Assembly (NCBI GenBank): GCA_947650365.1
Contig: OX393555.1
Span: forward strand, 81,349,995 to 81,413,994
Length of the DNA stretch: 64,000 nt
Origin: Chamaelirium japonicum
Lineage: Eukaryota > Streptophyta > Magnoliopsida > Liliales > Melanthiaceae
Direction: 5' to 3'
Shown: piece after piece, positions 10,371 to 22,435 of the stretch
Layout of the letters: each line of letters opens with the position of its first letter
Position numbering within the stretch: position 1 is the first letter of the stretch
Program-made: the position numbers and the translations under genes
The notes under the pieces: generated by a model
Told to the model about the DNA's origin: nothing
Seen by the model: the letters and a program-made list of their open reading frames with translations, nothing else
The model's database searches: none

Positions 10371-13266
10371 CGGATCTCTCCCATGGTTAGGATTTCCAAT
10401 AGATTACTTAGGCCCTAAGTAAGCTTACCCTATAAATAATATACGACCCTTTTAGGGTGGGGCATATTTGACGACTCTCTCTTTCTCCCAACTCATAATA
10501 CGTTATCAGTACGAACATGTCGAGCCCAGCCGACCGGTCACAAGAAAATGGAGAGAGAAAGGAAGATAGAAGTGGAGTTTAGGAATTTAGATTTCTTCTT
10601 ACGTCACACCTATACCCATGGCCAATGGACTGAAGTAGGACTTCTTCTCTCTTCTTTCTTTATTTATCTCTCCGTTCTCTTCTCTCTTCTTATCTCTCTT
10701 ATGTGGAGTTTTGGAATTTAGATTCCTTCTTACTTTACAGCTATACGTGTGGCCAATGGATTGGAGCAGGACTTCTTCTTTCTTTGTTTATCTTTCTGTT
10801 ATCTTCTCTCTCTTCTATCATAATTTCTCTCTCCATTTTCTTGTGACAGGTCGGTTGGGCTCGACATGGTCATGTTGATAACGTGTTGTGAGAAGAAAGA
10901 AGAGAACGGAGAGACAAATAAAGAGAAAAGAAAGAAGAAGCCATGTTCCAGTCCATTCGCTATGGGTATATATGTGAAGTAAGAAGGAATCTAAATTCTA
11001 AAACTCCACTTCTCAATGATATAAATAAATCTCTTAGTTCTCTTTTCTCTTCATCTATAGATTAGAGTTCTCATAGATTGCTTAAGCCCTATGTAAGCTT
11101 TCCCTATAAAAAATATACGACTCCTTTAGGGTGGGGCATATTTGACGACTTTCTCTTTCTCCCATCTCACAACATGTTATCAGTCAGTATATGTCGACCC
11201 CAGCTGACCAGTCGTAAGAAAACAGTAAGAGAAACAATGACAGAAGTGGACTTTTGGTATTTAGATTCCTTCTTACTTCACACTTATACCCTTGGCCAAT
11301 GGACTGGAGAAGTACATCTTCTCTCTTAATTTATCTCTCTATTCTCTTCTCTCTTCTTTTCTCTCTTCTATCTTTGTTAAACTCCACTTCTTCACTATAT
11401 AAAAGGATAGAGAAACGAAGACAAAAGAGAAAGAAAAAGAGAGAAGAAAACGGAGAGATAAACAAAGAGAGAAGAGAGAAGAAGTTCTGCTCCAGTCCAT
11501 TGGCCACGGGTATAGGTATGAAGCTCTATCTTTTCTCTTTATTTATCTCTCCGTTCTCTTCTTGGTTCTTATCTCTCTTTTTTCTTCGTTAAACAACTCT
11601 TCTTCTCTCAATAAACGGATAGAGAAACATAGACAGAAGTGTAAAAAGAAGAGAAAAGAGAACGGAGAGATAAACAAAGAGAAGAGTGAAGAAGTCCTAC
11701 TCTAGGCTTTTGGCCATGGGTATAGGTATGAAGTAAGAAGGAATTTAAATTCCAAACCTCCACTTTTGTCTTCGTTTCTTTTTCTCTTTTCTTGCGATTG
11801 GTCAGATAGGCACGACATGTTCGTGCTGATATGAGATAGAAGAAAGGAAGAGCCGTTAAACATACCCTACCCTAAAAGGGTCATATATAATTTATAGGGT
11901 AAGCTTACTTAGGTCCTAAGCATTATAAAGGAAACCTTAATCCATGGGAAAAGAGAGAAGAGAATGGAGAGATTTAATTATATTATTTAAAAGTAGAGTT
12001 TTGGAATTTAGATTCCTTCTTACTTTACACCTATACTCATGGTGAATGGACTAGAGCAGTACTTCTTCTCTCTTCTTTCTTTGTTTATCTCTCCCTTCTC
12101 TTCTCTCTTCTTATTTTTTCTCACAACTTGTTATCAGCACGAATATATCGAGCCCAGCCGACCAGTCACCAGAAACCGAAGAGAGAAATAAAGACAGAAG
12201 AAAAAGAAGAAGAGATAAGAGAATAGAGAGATAAATAATTTAAATAATATATTTAAATAATTTAGTTAAATTCTAAATGGTGGTCTGCTAGGCTCGACAT
12301 GTTCATGCTGATAACGTGTTATGAGTAAAGAGAAGAAGAGAGAAGAGAATGGAGAGATAAACGAAGAAAGAAGAGAGAAGAAGTCCTCCTCCAGTCCATT
12401 ATCCATGGGTATAGGTGTTATGTAAAAAGGAATCTAAATTCCAAAACTCCACTTCTCAATAATATAATTAAATCTCTCCGTTCTCTTCTCCCATGAATTA
12501 GGGTTTCTCATAGATTACTAAGGCCCTAAATAAGTTTACCCAATAAAAAATATACGACCCCTTTAGGGTGGGGCATATTTGACGGCTCTCACTTTCTTCC
12601 ATCTCATAATACATTATCAGCATAAACATATCGAGCCCAGTCGACTAGTAATAAGAAAAATAGAGAGACAAACAAAGACAAAAGAAAAAAGAAGATAACG
12701 GAGAGATAAACGAAGATAGAAGAGAGAACTTCACACCTATACCCATGGCCAATAGACTGGAACAGGACTTCTTCTCTTCTCTCTTTGTTTATCTCTCCGT
12801 TCTTTTCTTTCTTCTTATCTCTCTTCTGTCTTTGTTTCTCTCTTCGTTTATTGAGAAAAGAAGTGTAGTTTAACAAAGACAAAAGAGAGAGAAGAAGAGA
12901 GAAGAGAATGGAGAGATAAATGAAGAGATAAGAGAGAAGAAGTCCTGCTCCAATCAATTGGCCATTGATATAGGTGTGAAGTAAGAAGGAATCTAAATTT
13001 TAAAACTCCACTTCTGTCTTCGTTTTTCTATCTATTTTCATGTGATGGGTCGGCTGGGCTCGATATGTTCGTGCTGATAATGTATTATGAGATGGAAGAA
13101 AGAGAGAGCCATCAAACGTGCCCCACCCTAAAGGGATAATATATTATTTATAAGGTAAGCTTACTTAGGGCCTAAGCAATCCATGGGTAAACCTAATCCA
13201 TGGGAGAAGATAGAAGAGAACGAAGAGATTTAATTATATTACTAAGAATTGGAGTTTTCTCAATAG

Positions 13267-13389
13267 GATCATCTCAACGTTATTACGATTATCATAGTAA
13301 ATTGCCTTCTCTCTTTGTTTTAATCAAACAATTAATTTAATTAAAAAAATTATAGTAATATTACTATGATAATCATAATAACGTTGAGA
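13267..13389. repeat. Hairpin of the family's AATCATAATAACGTTGAGATG border
   Basis: CATCTCAACGTTATTACG on the left and its near-complement on the right (13,361-13,389) flank an AT-rich spacer containing TTTTAATCAAACAATTAATT. The corresponding hairpin in the third copy is at about 59,540-59,680. It marks a head-to-head joining of two AT-island borders. Confidence 0.75.
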
Positions 13390-14639
13390 ATATACTATTG
13401 AGAAGTGATGTTTTAAAATTTAGATTCCTTCTTACTTTATATCTATACCCATGGTGAATGAACTGGAGTATGACTTCTTCTCTCTTCTCTTTTCGTTTAT
13501 CTCTCCATTCTCATCTCTTATCTTCTCTCTCTTCTATCTTCATTTCTCTCCCCATTTTCTTATGACTGGTCGGCAGGGCTTGATATGTTCGTGCTGATAA
13601 CATATTGTGAGATGGGAGAAAGAGAGAGCCATGAAATATACCCCACCCTAAAGGGGTCGTATATTATTTATAGGGTACGCTTACTTAGTGCCTAAGCAAT
13701 CTATGGGAAATCCTAATCCATGGGAGAAGCGAGAAGAGAATGGAGAGTTTTTATTATATTATTGAGAAGTTGAATTTTGGAATTTAGATTTCTTCTTACT
13801 TCACAACTATACCTATGGCCAATGGACTAGAGCAGGATTTCTTCTCTCTTCTATCTTCATTTATCTCTCTATTCTCTTCTCTCTTCTTCTATTTTTTCTG
13901 TCTTTGTTTCTCTTACCGTTTTCTTGCGACTTGTCGCTGGGCTCGATATGTTCGTGCTGATAACGTGTTGTGAGATGGGAGAAAGAGAGAGCCGTTAAAC
14001 ATGCCCCACCCTAAAGGAGTTGTATATTTTTTATAGTGTATGCTTACTTAGGGCCTAAGTAATCTATAGGAAACCCTAATCTATGGGAGAGATTCGACGG
14101 TGTATCTTTTAATATTTGAACTTAGGGCCTAAGCAATTCGGGTGTGCCACTTCTTACTATCAAGCCCAGCCGACCAGTCGTATCTCTCTCTTCTGTCTTT
14201 GTTTATATCTTCGTTATCTTCTCTCTTCTTCTCTCTCTTCTGTGGAGAAGAAGGCCTGCTCTAGTCCATTGACCACGGGTATAGGTGTGAAGTAAGAAGG
14301 AATCTAAATTCCAAAACTCCTCTTCTGTTTTTGTTTCTCTCTCCGATTTCTTGCGACTGGTCGGCTGGGCTCGATATGTTCGTGCTGATAATGTGTTGTG
14401 AGATGGGAGAAAGAGAGAGTCGTTAAATGTGCCCCACCCTAAAGGGGTCATATATTCTTTATAGAGTAAGTGTTATGAGATGAGAGAAAGAGAGAGCCGT
14501 AAATGTGCCCCACCCTAAAGGGGTCGTATATTATTTATAGGGTAAGCTTACTTAGGGCCTAAACAATCTATGGGAAATCCTAATCCATAGGAGAAGAAAG
14601 AAGTTTGACGGCTCTCTCTTTCTCCTATTTCACAACACG

Positions 14640-14915
14640 TTAATTAGTAAACTTAATTATTAAATTATTTAAATTATTAAATAATTAAAGAATTAATTAA
14701 TTTATTTAAAAAAATTAGAGTAATATTACAATGATAATCATAATAATATTAAGATGATACTTTTGAGAAAAGAAGTTTTGGAATTTAGATTCCTTCTTAC
14801 TTCATACCTATACCCATGGCGATAATCAATTATATATAATTAAATATTTATAAGGTAAGTTTACTAATTAAGAGAATTAATTTAATAATTATTTAAATAA
14901 ATAATTAATACGACC
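14640..14915. repeat. Short AT island with unusual junctions
   Basis: A/T-rich piece after CACAACACGTTAATTAGTAA, then an R border module, then CGATAATCAATTATATATAA and TTACTAATTAAGAGAATTAA. The whole run, complement and order, recurs at about 33,340-33,610 with high similarity. A partial direct copy lies at about 51,700-51,820. Confidence 0.75.
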
Positions 14916-15174
14916 CTTTAGGGTGGGGCACGTTCGATCGGATGGCTGTTCACCGTCGGATCTCTCCCATGGATTAGGGTTTTTCATAGATTGCTTAGGC
15001 CCTAAGTAAGCTTACCCTATAAATAATATACGACCCCTTTAGGGTGGGGCACGTTTGACAGCTCTCTCTTTCTTCCATCTCATAACGCATTATCAGCGCA
15101 AACATGTCGAGCCTAACTGACCACTCAAAAGAAAATAGAGAGAGCAACGAAGATAGAAGAGAGAGGAGAAGATA

Positions 15175-15545
15175 TAGTTAAAAAAATAATAATTTTAATA
15201 AATTTGTTATGTAATTAAATTATTAATTTTTTTTATTAAATTATAAAATATTAATTAAAATAAATAAAAAATTAATTATTTAATTAAGTAATAAAATAAA
15301 ATAATAATTCAATAACTATTTACTTGTTATTTAAATAATAAATTAATTTTTTGAATATATAAATAATAAAATATTTTTTTAATTAACTTAATTTTTTTTA
15401 AATAATAAAATTAATATTTGTTTATTTTAAAATTTAAATAATAAATAAATTATTTCAATAATTTAAATATTTAGTTATATAGATAATTAAATATTTATTT
15501 ATTTATTTAATTATTTAATTTATTAAACTAAATAAATTAATTAAA
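15175..15545. repeat. AT island inside the TRIM-like element
   Basis: About 370 bp of nearly pure A/T. Complement of the island at 32,600-33,065, with the same entry junction (GAAGATATAGTT here, AACTATATCTTC there). Confidence 0.8.
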
Positions 15546-15639
15546 TAATAGGAAGTAAAAAAGAAAGATGAGGCACACCTGAATTTTTCGCTTTAAAAAA
15601 AATTTATATTTTTCTTTAAAAAATTTAAAATATTACAAC

Positions 15640-15807
15640 TGTTATAAGATCGTTCGATCGGATGGTTGTCCACTGTCGGATCTCTACCATGGATTAGGGT
15701 TTCTTTTAGATTGCTTAGGCCCTAAGTAAGCTTATCCTATAAATAATATACGACTCCTTTAGGGTGGAGCACATTTGATGGCTCTCTCTTTCTCCCAACT
15801 CACAACA
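15640..15807 (+). repeat. 168-bp LTR-like cassette, F orientation (reference copy)
   Basis: Ends TGTTATAAGA and ACTCACAACA; elsewhere TGTTATGAGA/TCTCACAACA, an inverted pair. In order: GATCGTTCGATCGG (palindromic core), TCCACTGTCGGATCTC, telobox TTAGGGTTT (15,694-15,702), CTTAGGCCCTAAG, TATAAATA (15,738-15,745), CTTTAGGGTGG, pyrimidine-rich tail. It is followed by CATTATCAGCATGAAC, the putative primer-binding site. Partners: complement at 32,434-32,601 and 58,440-58,607, both 168 bp. Confidence 0.75.
15738..15745 (+). promoter_or_regulatory. TATA box of the reference LTR-like cassette
   Basis: TATAAATA preceded by AAGTAAGCTTATCC and followed by ATATACGACTCC. It lies about 60 bp before the cassette end and about 40 bp after the telobox, which would place a start near 15,770. 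Confidence 0.55.
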
Positions 15808-17250
15808 CATTATCAGCATGAACATGTCGAGCCCAGATGACCAGTCACTAGAAAACGGAGAGAGAAACGAAGAGAGAAGAGAGAGAAGAAAAAAGAAAAA
15901 AACGGGGAGATAAATGAAGAGAGAAATAGTCCTGCTTTAGTCCATTCACCACGGGTATAAGTATAAAGTAAGAAAGAATCTAAATTTCAAAATTCCACTT
16001 CTCAATATTTATATGACCCCTTTAGTAAGGGGCACGTTTGACGGCTCTCTTTTTCTCTATCACATAATACATTATCAATACGAACATGTCGATCCTAGCC
16101 GACCAATCATAAGAAAACAGAGAAAGAAAGGAAGACAGAAGAGAGAATAGAAGAAAGAAGAGAACGGGGAGATAAACAAAGAGAAAAGATAGAAGAAGTC
16201 CTGCTCCAACCTATTGGCTACGGGTATAGGTGTGAAGTAAGAAGAAATCTAATTAGGGTGGGGCATATTTGATGGCTCTCTCTTTTTCCCATCTCACAAC
16301 ACATTATCAGCACGAATATGTCAAGCCCAACTGACTAGTCATACAAAAACAGAGAAAGAAACAAAGACAGAAGAGAGAGAAGAAAACAGAAGAAAATAGA
16401 GAGATAAACGAATAGAGAAGAAAGAAGAAGTCCTGCTCTAGTCTATTCGCCATGGGTATAGGTGTATAGTAAGAAGAAATCTAAATTCTAAAACTCCACT
16501 TCTCAATAAAATAATTAAAGCTCTCCATTCTCTTCTCTTTTCTTCTATGGATTAGGGTTTACCTTAGATTGCTTAGGCCCTAAGTAAGCTTACCCTATAA
16601 ATAAAATATGACCCCTTTAGGGTAGGGCATGTTTGGCAGCTCTCTTTTTCTCCTATTTTACAAAATATTATCAGCACAAACATGTCTAGCCCTACCGACC
16701 AGTCATAAGAAAACAGAAAGAGAAACAAAGACAGAAGAGAGAGAAGAGGACTAAGAATTAATTATTTAAATAGTATCTTCTCACACGGGTATAGGTGTGA
16801 AGTAAGAAGGAATCTAAATTCCAAAACTCCACAAAAGAGAGAGAAGAAAAGGAAAGAGAACAGAAAGATAAATAAAGAGAGAAGAGAGAAGAAGTCCTGC
16901 TCCAGTCCATTAGCCACTGGTATAGGTACGAAGTAAGAAAGAATCTAAATTCCAAAATTCCACTTTTTAATATTTATACGACTCGTTTAGGGTGGGGCAT
17001 ATTTGACGGCTCTCTCTTTCTCCCATGTCATAATAGTTTATCAGAACCAACATGTCGAGCCCAGCCGACCAGTCATACGAAAATGGAAAGAGAAACAAAG
17101 ATAAAAAAGAGAAAAGAAGAGAGAAGAGAACAGAGAGATAAACAATAAGAGAAGAGAGAAGAAGCCTTGCTCCAGTCTATTAGCTACGGGTATAGTTGTG
17201 AAGTAAGAAGGAATCTAAATAACAAAACTCCACTTCTCAATAATATAATT

Positions 17251-17640
17251 AAATCTCTTCATTATCTTCTTTCTTCTCCCATGGATTAGGGTTTCTCATA
17301 GATTGCTTAGGCCCTAAGTAAGCTTACCCTATAAATAATATACGACCCCTTTAGATGGGGCATATTTGACGATTCTCTCTTTCTTCCATCTTACAACATG
17401 TTATCAGCACGAATATGTCAAACCCAGTCGACGAATAACAAGAAAATAGAGAGAGAAACGAAGACAGAAGAGAGAAGAGAATAGAGATATAAACGAAGAT
17501 AGAAGATAGAAGAAGGCTTGGTCCAGTCCATTGCCATCCGATTGAACGATCTTATAATAGTTGTATTGTTTTAAACTTTTTTAAAGAAAATTATAAATTA
17601 TTTTTATAGCATAAAATTCATTAAGAAGTGGAGTTTTGGA
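17251..17640. repeat. Extension of the left arm shared only with the 56.6-kb copy
   Basis: Contains the 17,391 F core and a truncated AT border (GAACGATCTTATAATAGTTG). Its complement is at about 56,620-57,060, including the shared odd junction in which CCATTGCCATCC here matches GGTTGGCAATGG there. The right arm at 30.9 kb does not contain it. Confidence 0.7.
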
Positions 17641-18654
17641 ATTTTGAATCCATCTTACTTCACACCTATACCCATGGTGAATGGATTGGAGCAAGACTTC
17701 TTCAATCTTATTTCTTCGTTTATCTCTCCGTTCTCTTATCTCTCCTTATCTCTTCTATCTTCGTTTCTCTTTCCTTTTTTTATGACTAGGCCATTGGGCT
17801 TGATATTTTTGTACTGATAACGTGTTGTGAGATAGAAGATTGTATATTTATTTTATTTATATCAATTAATATTTTTTTAAATATTATAAAGTATATCATT
17901 TTTTAAAATATTTAAATAGTATTATCTCAATGTTAATATTTAAATATTTAATTATAAAATATTTTGTATTTATTAAATAATTTATATATATTTATGAGCA
18001 TAAAATATATTTTATTTCTCTTCTTCTCTCTTCATTTATCTCTCTGTTCTCTTCTCTCTCTTTTGTCTTCGTTTCTCGCATCGTTTTCTTGGGACTGGTC
18101 GGCTAGGCTCGATATGTTCATGCTGATAACGTTTTGTGAGAAGAGAGAAGAGAGTGAAGAGATAAATAAAGAGATAAATAAAGAGAAAAGAGAGAAAAAG
18201 TCTTACTCTAGTCCAATCGCCAAAGGTATAGGAGTAAAGTAATAAGGAATCAAAATTTCAAAACTCTACTTCTCAATAATATAATTAAATATCTCCATTC
18301 TCTTCTCTTTTCTCCCAAGGATTAGGATTTCCCATAGATTCCTTAGGCCCTAAGTAAGCTTACCCTATAAATAATATACGACCCCTTTAGGGTTGGGCAT
18401 GTTTGATGGCTCTCTCTTTCTCCCATCTCATAATTCATTATCAGCACGAATATGTCATGCCCAGCCAACCAGTTGCAAGAAAACGAAGAGAGAAATAAAG
18501 ATAGAAGAGAGAGAAGAAAAGAGAAGAGAACAGAGAGATAAACGAAGAGAGAAGATAAAATAAGTCCTGCTATAGTCCATTCGCCATGGGTATAAGTGTA
18601 AAGTAAGAAGGAATCTAAATTCCAAAACTTCACTTCTCAATAATATCATCTCAA

Positions 18655-18760
18655 CGTTATTATGATTATCATAGTAAATTCCAAAACTCTCTTCATTTTA
18701 ATTAAATGATTAATTTAATTAAAAAAATTATAGTAACATTATCAGCATGAAAAAAGAAGA
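18655..18760. repeat. D-block-specific junction with core fragment
   Basis: ATGATTATCATAGTAAATTC, then ACTCTCTTCATTTTAATTAA, then TTATAGTAACATTATCAGCATG. The same composite is at about 24,650-24,755 and 44,700-44,800, and complemented at about 48,245-48,345. The core fragment TTATCAGCA lacks its cassette, so this is a fused remnant. Confidence 0.75.
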
Positions 18761-20741
18761 AGTCCTGCTCCAGTCCATTGGCCATGGGTATAGGTGTGAA
18801 GTAAGAAGGAATCTAAATTACAAAACTCTACTTATTATTTATATGATCCTTTTAGGGTGGAGCACGTTGACGTCTCTCTTTTTCTTCCACCTTATAATAC
18901 GTTATCAGTACGAACATGTCAAGCCCAGCCTACCAGTCATGTGAAAGAAACAAAGACAGAAGAGAGAGAAGAAAAGAGAAGAGAAAATAAAGAGAGAAAC
19001 GAAGACAGAAGAGAGAGAAGAAGAGAGAAGAGATAAACGAAGGGATAAATGAAGAGAGAAGAAGTCCTGCTCCAGTCCATTAGCCACGAGTATATATGTG
19101 GAGTACTTAGAATGAATCTAAATTCCAAAACTCAACTTCTCAATATTTATACGACCCCTTTAGGGTGGTGCATATTTGACGGCTCTCTCTTTCTCCTATC
19201 TCACAACACGTTATCAGTGCGAACATATCGAGCCCAGCCGATCAGTCATAAGAAAACGAAGAGAGAAATGAAATTAGAAGAGAGAGAACAAGATAGAAGA
19301 GAACGAAGAGATAAACAAAAAGAGAAGATAGAAAAAGTCCTAATCCAGTCCATTGGCCACGGGTCTAGGTGTGAAGTAAGAAGTAATCTAAATTCCAAAA
19401 CTCTATTTCTCAATAATAGAAAGAGCATGTTTGACGGCTCTTTCTTTGTCCTATCTCACAACACGTTATCTGCACGAACATATCGAGCTCAGCTGACCAG
19501 TCATAAGAAAACAGAGAGAGAAACGAAGACATAAGTGAAGTTTTGGAATTTAGATTCCTTTTTACTTCACACCTATATCCATGGCCAATGAACTGGAGCA
19601 GGACTTCTTCTCTCTTCTCTTTTTATTTATCTCTCCGTTCTCTTCTTTCTTCTTCTCTTTCTTCTGTTGAATTTTTGAATTTAGATTCCTTCTTACTTCA
19701 CACCTATACCCGTGGCCAATGGACTGGAGTAGGACTTCTTTTCTCTTCTTTTTTTGTTTATCTCTCCATTCTTTCTCTATTCTTCTCTCTCTTTTGTCTT
19801 CGTTTCTCTATCTATTTTCTTATGACTGGTCGGCTGGGCTCGACATGTTCGTGCTGATAACATGTTGTAAAATAGGAGAAAGAGAGAGCCGTCACACGTG
19901 CCCCACCCTAAAGAGGTTGTATAAATATTGAGAAGTGAAGTTTTGGAATTTAAATTACTTCTTACTTCACACATATACTCGTGGCCAATGGATTGGAGCT
20001 GGACTTCTTATCTCTTCTCTCTTCGTTTATCTCTTCATTCTCTTTGCTCTTTTTCTCTCTCTTTTGTTTTTATTTCTCTCTTCGTTTTCCTGTGACTAGT
20101 CAGTTGGGCTCGATATGTTCGTGCGGGTAACGTATGGTGGGAAGAAAGAAGAGAACCTAAATAAAATAATATAAATCTTTCTAGTTTTAATAATTAAATA
20201 GAAGTATGTCCTTATCTTTTCTTTCTTCTGTGAAGTTTTGGAATTTAGATTCCTTATTAATTCACACCTATACCCGTGGCCAATAGACTAGAGCAGGACT
20301 TCTTCTCTCTTTGTTTATCTATATGTTCTCATCTTGATTCTTCCGTCTCTTCTCCATTCTCTTTTTTCTTCTTCTCTCTCTTCTGTGGAGTTTTGGTATT
20401 TAGATTCTTTCTTATTTCATACCTATACCCGTGGCCAATGGACTGGAGCATGACTTCTTCTCCCTTTCACTTTTTGTTTATCTCTCCGTTCTCTTCTCTC
20501 TTCTACCTAAATAATTTAATTAAATAATATAATTATTTAATTAAGAGAGAAACTAAGATAAAAAAGAGAGAAGAAAAAAGAAGAGAACAGAGAGATAAAT
20601 AAGGAGAGAAGAGAGAAGAAGCCCTGCTCTAGTCCATTGACCAAGAGTATAGGTGTGAAGTTAGAAGGAATCTAAATTCTAAAACTTTACAGAAGAGAGA
20701 GAAAAAGAGAGAAGAGAATGGAGAGATAAACGAAGATAGAA

Positions 20742-21265
20742 GTGGAGTTTTGGAATTTAGATTCATTCTTATTTCACACCTATACCCATGGACAATGGAC
20801 TGGAGCAGGACTTCTTCTCTCTTCTCTCTTTATATATCTCTTCGTTCTCTTCACTTTTCTCCTCTCTTTTCTGTGGAGTTTTCGAATTTAGATTCCTTTT
20901 TACTTTACACCTATACCCATGGCCAATGGACTGGAGCAGGACTTCTTCTCTCTTCTCTCTTCGTTTATCTCTCAATTTTCTTCTCTTTTCTCCTCTTGTT
21001 TTTGTAGAGTTTTCGAATTTAGATTTGTTCTTACTTTACACCTATACCCATGGCCAATGGACTGGATCACGGCTTCTTCTCTCTTCTCTCTTCGTTTATC
21101 TCTCCAATTTTTTTTCTTTTCTCCTTTCTTTTCTGTGGAGTTTTGGAATTTAGATTCAATCTTACTTTACACCTATACCCATGGCCAATAGACTGGAGTA
21201 GGACTTCTTCTCTCTTCTTACTTTGTTTATCTCTCTATTCTCTTCCCTCTTCTACCTAAATAATT
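20742..21265 (+). repeat. 131-bp tandem repeat patch (4 units)
   Basis: GTGGAGTTTT(C/G)GAATTTAG starts at 20,742, 20,873, 21,004 and 21,135, exactly 131 bp apart. Each unit holds TATACCCATGGCCAATGGAC and TTCTCTCTTCTCTCTTCG and ends in a pyrimidine run. Two more units at the same period start at 21,846 and 21,977. This is a shortened R module (no core, no cassette) amplified on its own. Open frames of 69-121 codons here are repeats of the same translation. Confidence 0.9.
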
Positions 21266-22435
21266 TAATTAAATAATATAATTATTTAATTAAGAGAGAA
21301 ACTATAACAGAAGAGAGAAAAAGAGAGGAGAGAACAGAGAGATAAATAAAGAGAGAAGAGAGAAGAAGTCCTACTCCAGTCCATTCGCCATGGGTATAGG
21401 TGTAAAGTAAGAAGGAATCTAAATTCTAATACTACACAAAAGAGAGAGAAGAATAGATAACAGAACGGAGAGATAAACGAAGATAGAAATGGACTTTTGA
21501 AATTTAGATTCCTTCTTACTTCACACTTATACCCGTAGCCAATGGACTGGAGCAAGACTTCTTTTCCCTTTCTCTCTTCGTTTATCTCTCTATTCTCTTC
21601 TTACTTCTACCTAAATAATTTAATTAAATAATATAATTATTTCATTGAGAGAGAAACTAAGACAGAAGAGAGAGAAGAAAAGGGAAGAGAACAGAGAGAT
21701 AGATAAAGAGAGAAGAGAGAAGAAGTCATGCTCTAGTCCATTCGCCATGGGTATAGGTGTGAACTAAAAAGGAATCAAAATTCAAAAATTACACAGAAGA
21801 GAGAAAAGAAGAGAGAAGAGAACAGAGAGATAAACAATGGTAGAAGTGGAGTTTTATAATTTAGATTCTTTCTTACTTCACACCTATACCCATGGACAAT
21901 GGAATGGAGCAGGACTTCTTCTCTCTTATCTCTTTATTTATCTCTTCATTCTCTTCTTTTTTCTTCTCTCTTTTCTGTGGAGTTTTGGAATTTAGATTCC
22001 TTCTTACTTTACACCTATACCCATGGCCAATGGACTGGAGTAGGACTTCTTCTTTCTTCTTCTCTCTCTTTGATCTTTGTTTCTCTCTCTATTTTCTTAT
22101 GACTGGTCGGTTGGGCTTGATATTTTCATGCTGATAATGTGTTGTGAGGTGGGAGAAAAAAGAGAACAGAGAGATTTAATTATATTATTGAGAAGTGGTG
22201 TTTCGGAATTTAGATTACTTCTTACTTCACACCTATACCCGTGGCAATGGACTCAAGTAGGACTTCTTCTCTCTTCTCTCTTCGTTTATCTCTTTGTTCT
22301 CTTATCTCTCTTCTGTCTTGATTTCCCTCTCCGTTTTCTTGTGACTGGTCGGCTGGCCTCTATATGTTCGTGCTGATAATATGTAGTTAGATAAGTAAAA
22401 AATAGAGTCGTCAAACATGCCCCACCCTAAAGGGG

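Larger units (their letters stand above)
14932..15807 (+). mobile_element. Candidate complete TRIM-like element (two direct LTR-like cassettes)
   Basis: Left cassette 14,932-15,087 (5' end truncated) and right cassette 15,640-15,807 (168 bp) are direct repeats flanking about 550 bp. The inside begins with the CATTATCAGCGCAAAC form of the conserved site (primer-binding-site position), has a short purine tract, then an AT island (15,175-15,545), then GGAAGTAAAAAAGAAAGATG, a possible polypurine tract. There is no coding capacity. This is the layout of terminal-repeat retrotransposons in miniature. Weak points: the purine tract is about 70 bp before the right cassette and not next to it, and no target-site duplication was seen. 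Alternative: the LTR starts at TGAGGCACACC (15,569), making it 239 bp and placing the purine tract correctly. Confidence 0.55.
6015..17250 (+). repeat. Left arm of giant inverted repeat
   Basis: Core anchors in order (F/R): 6061F, 6321R, 6585F, 6681R, 7561F, 7817R, 8323F, 8561R, 8921R, 9191R, 9491F, 9876R, 10201R, 10491F, 10861R, 11161F, 11811R, 12121F, 12291R, 12601F, 13061R, 13581R, 13941R, 14159F, 14371R, 14630F, 15081F, 15801F, 16061F, 16291F, 16661F, 17025F. All except the four at 12601-13941 recur in reverse order and opposite orientation in the right arm (30.9-40.8 kb). The four extra ones recur at 58.9-60.3 kb. Similarity extends, against that third copy, to about 17,630. Several non-family junction sequences are shared, which rules out chance alignment of generic modules. 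This arm is the most complete of the three copies. Confidence 0.85.
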
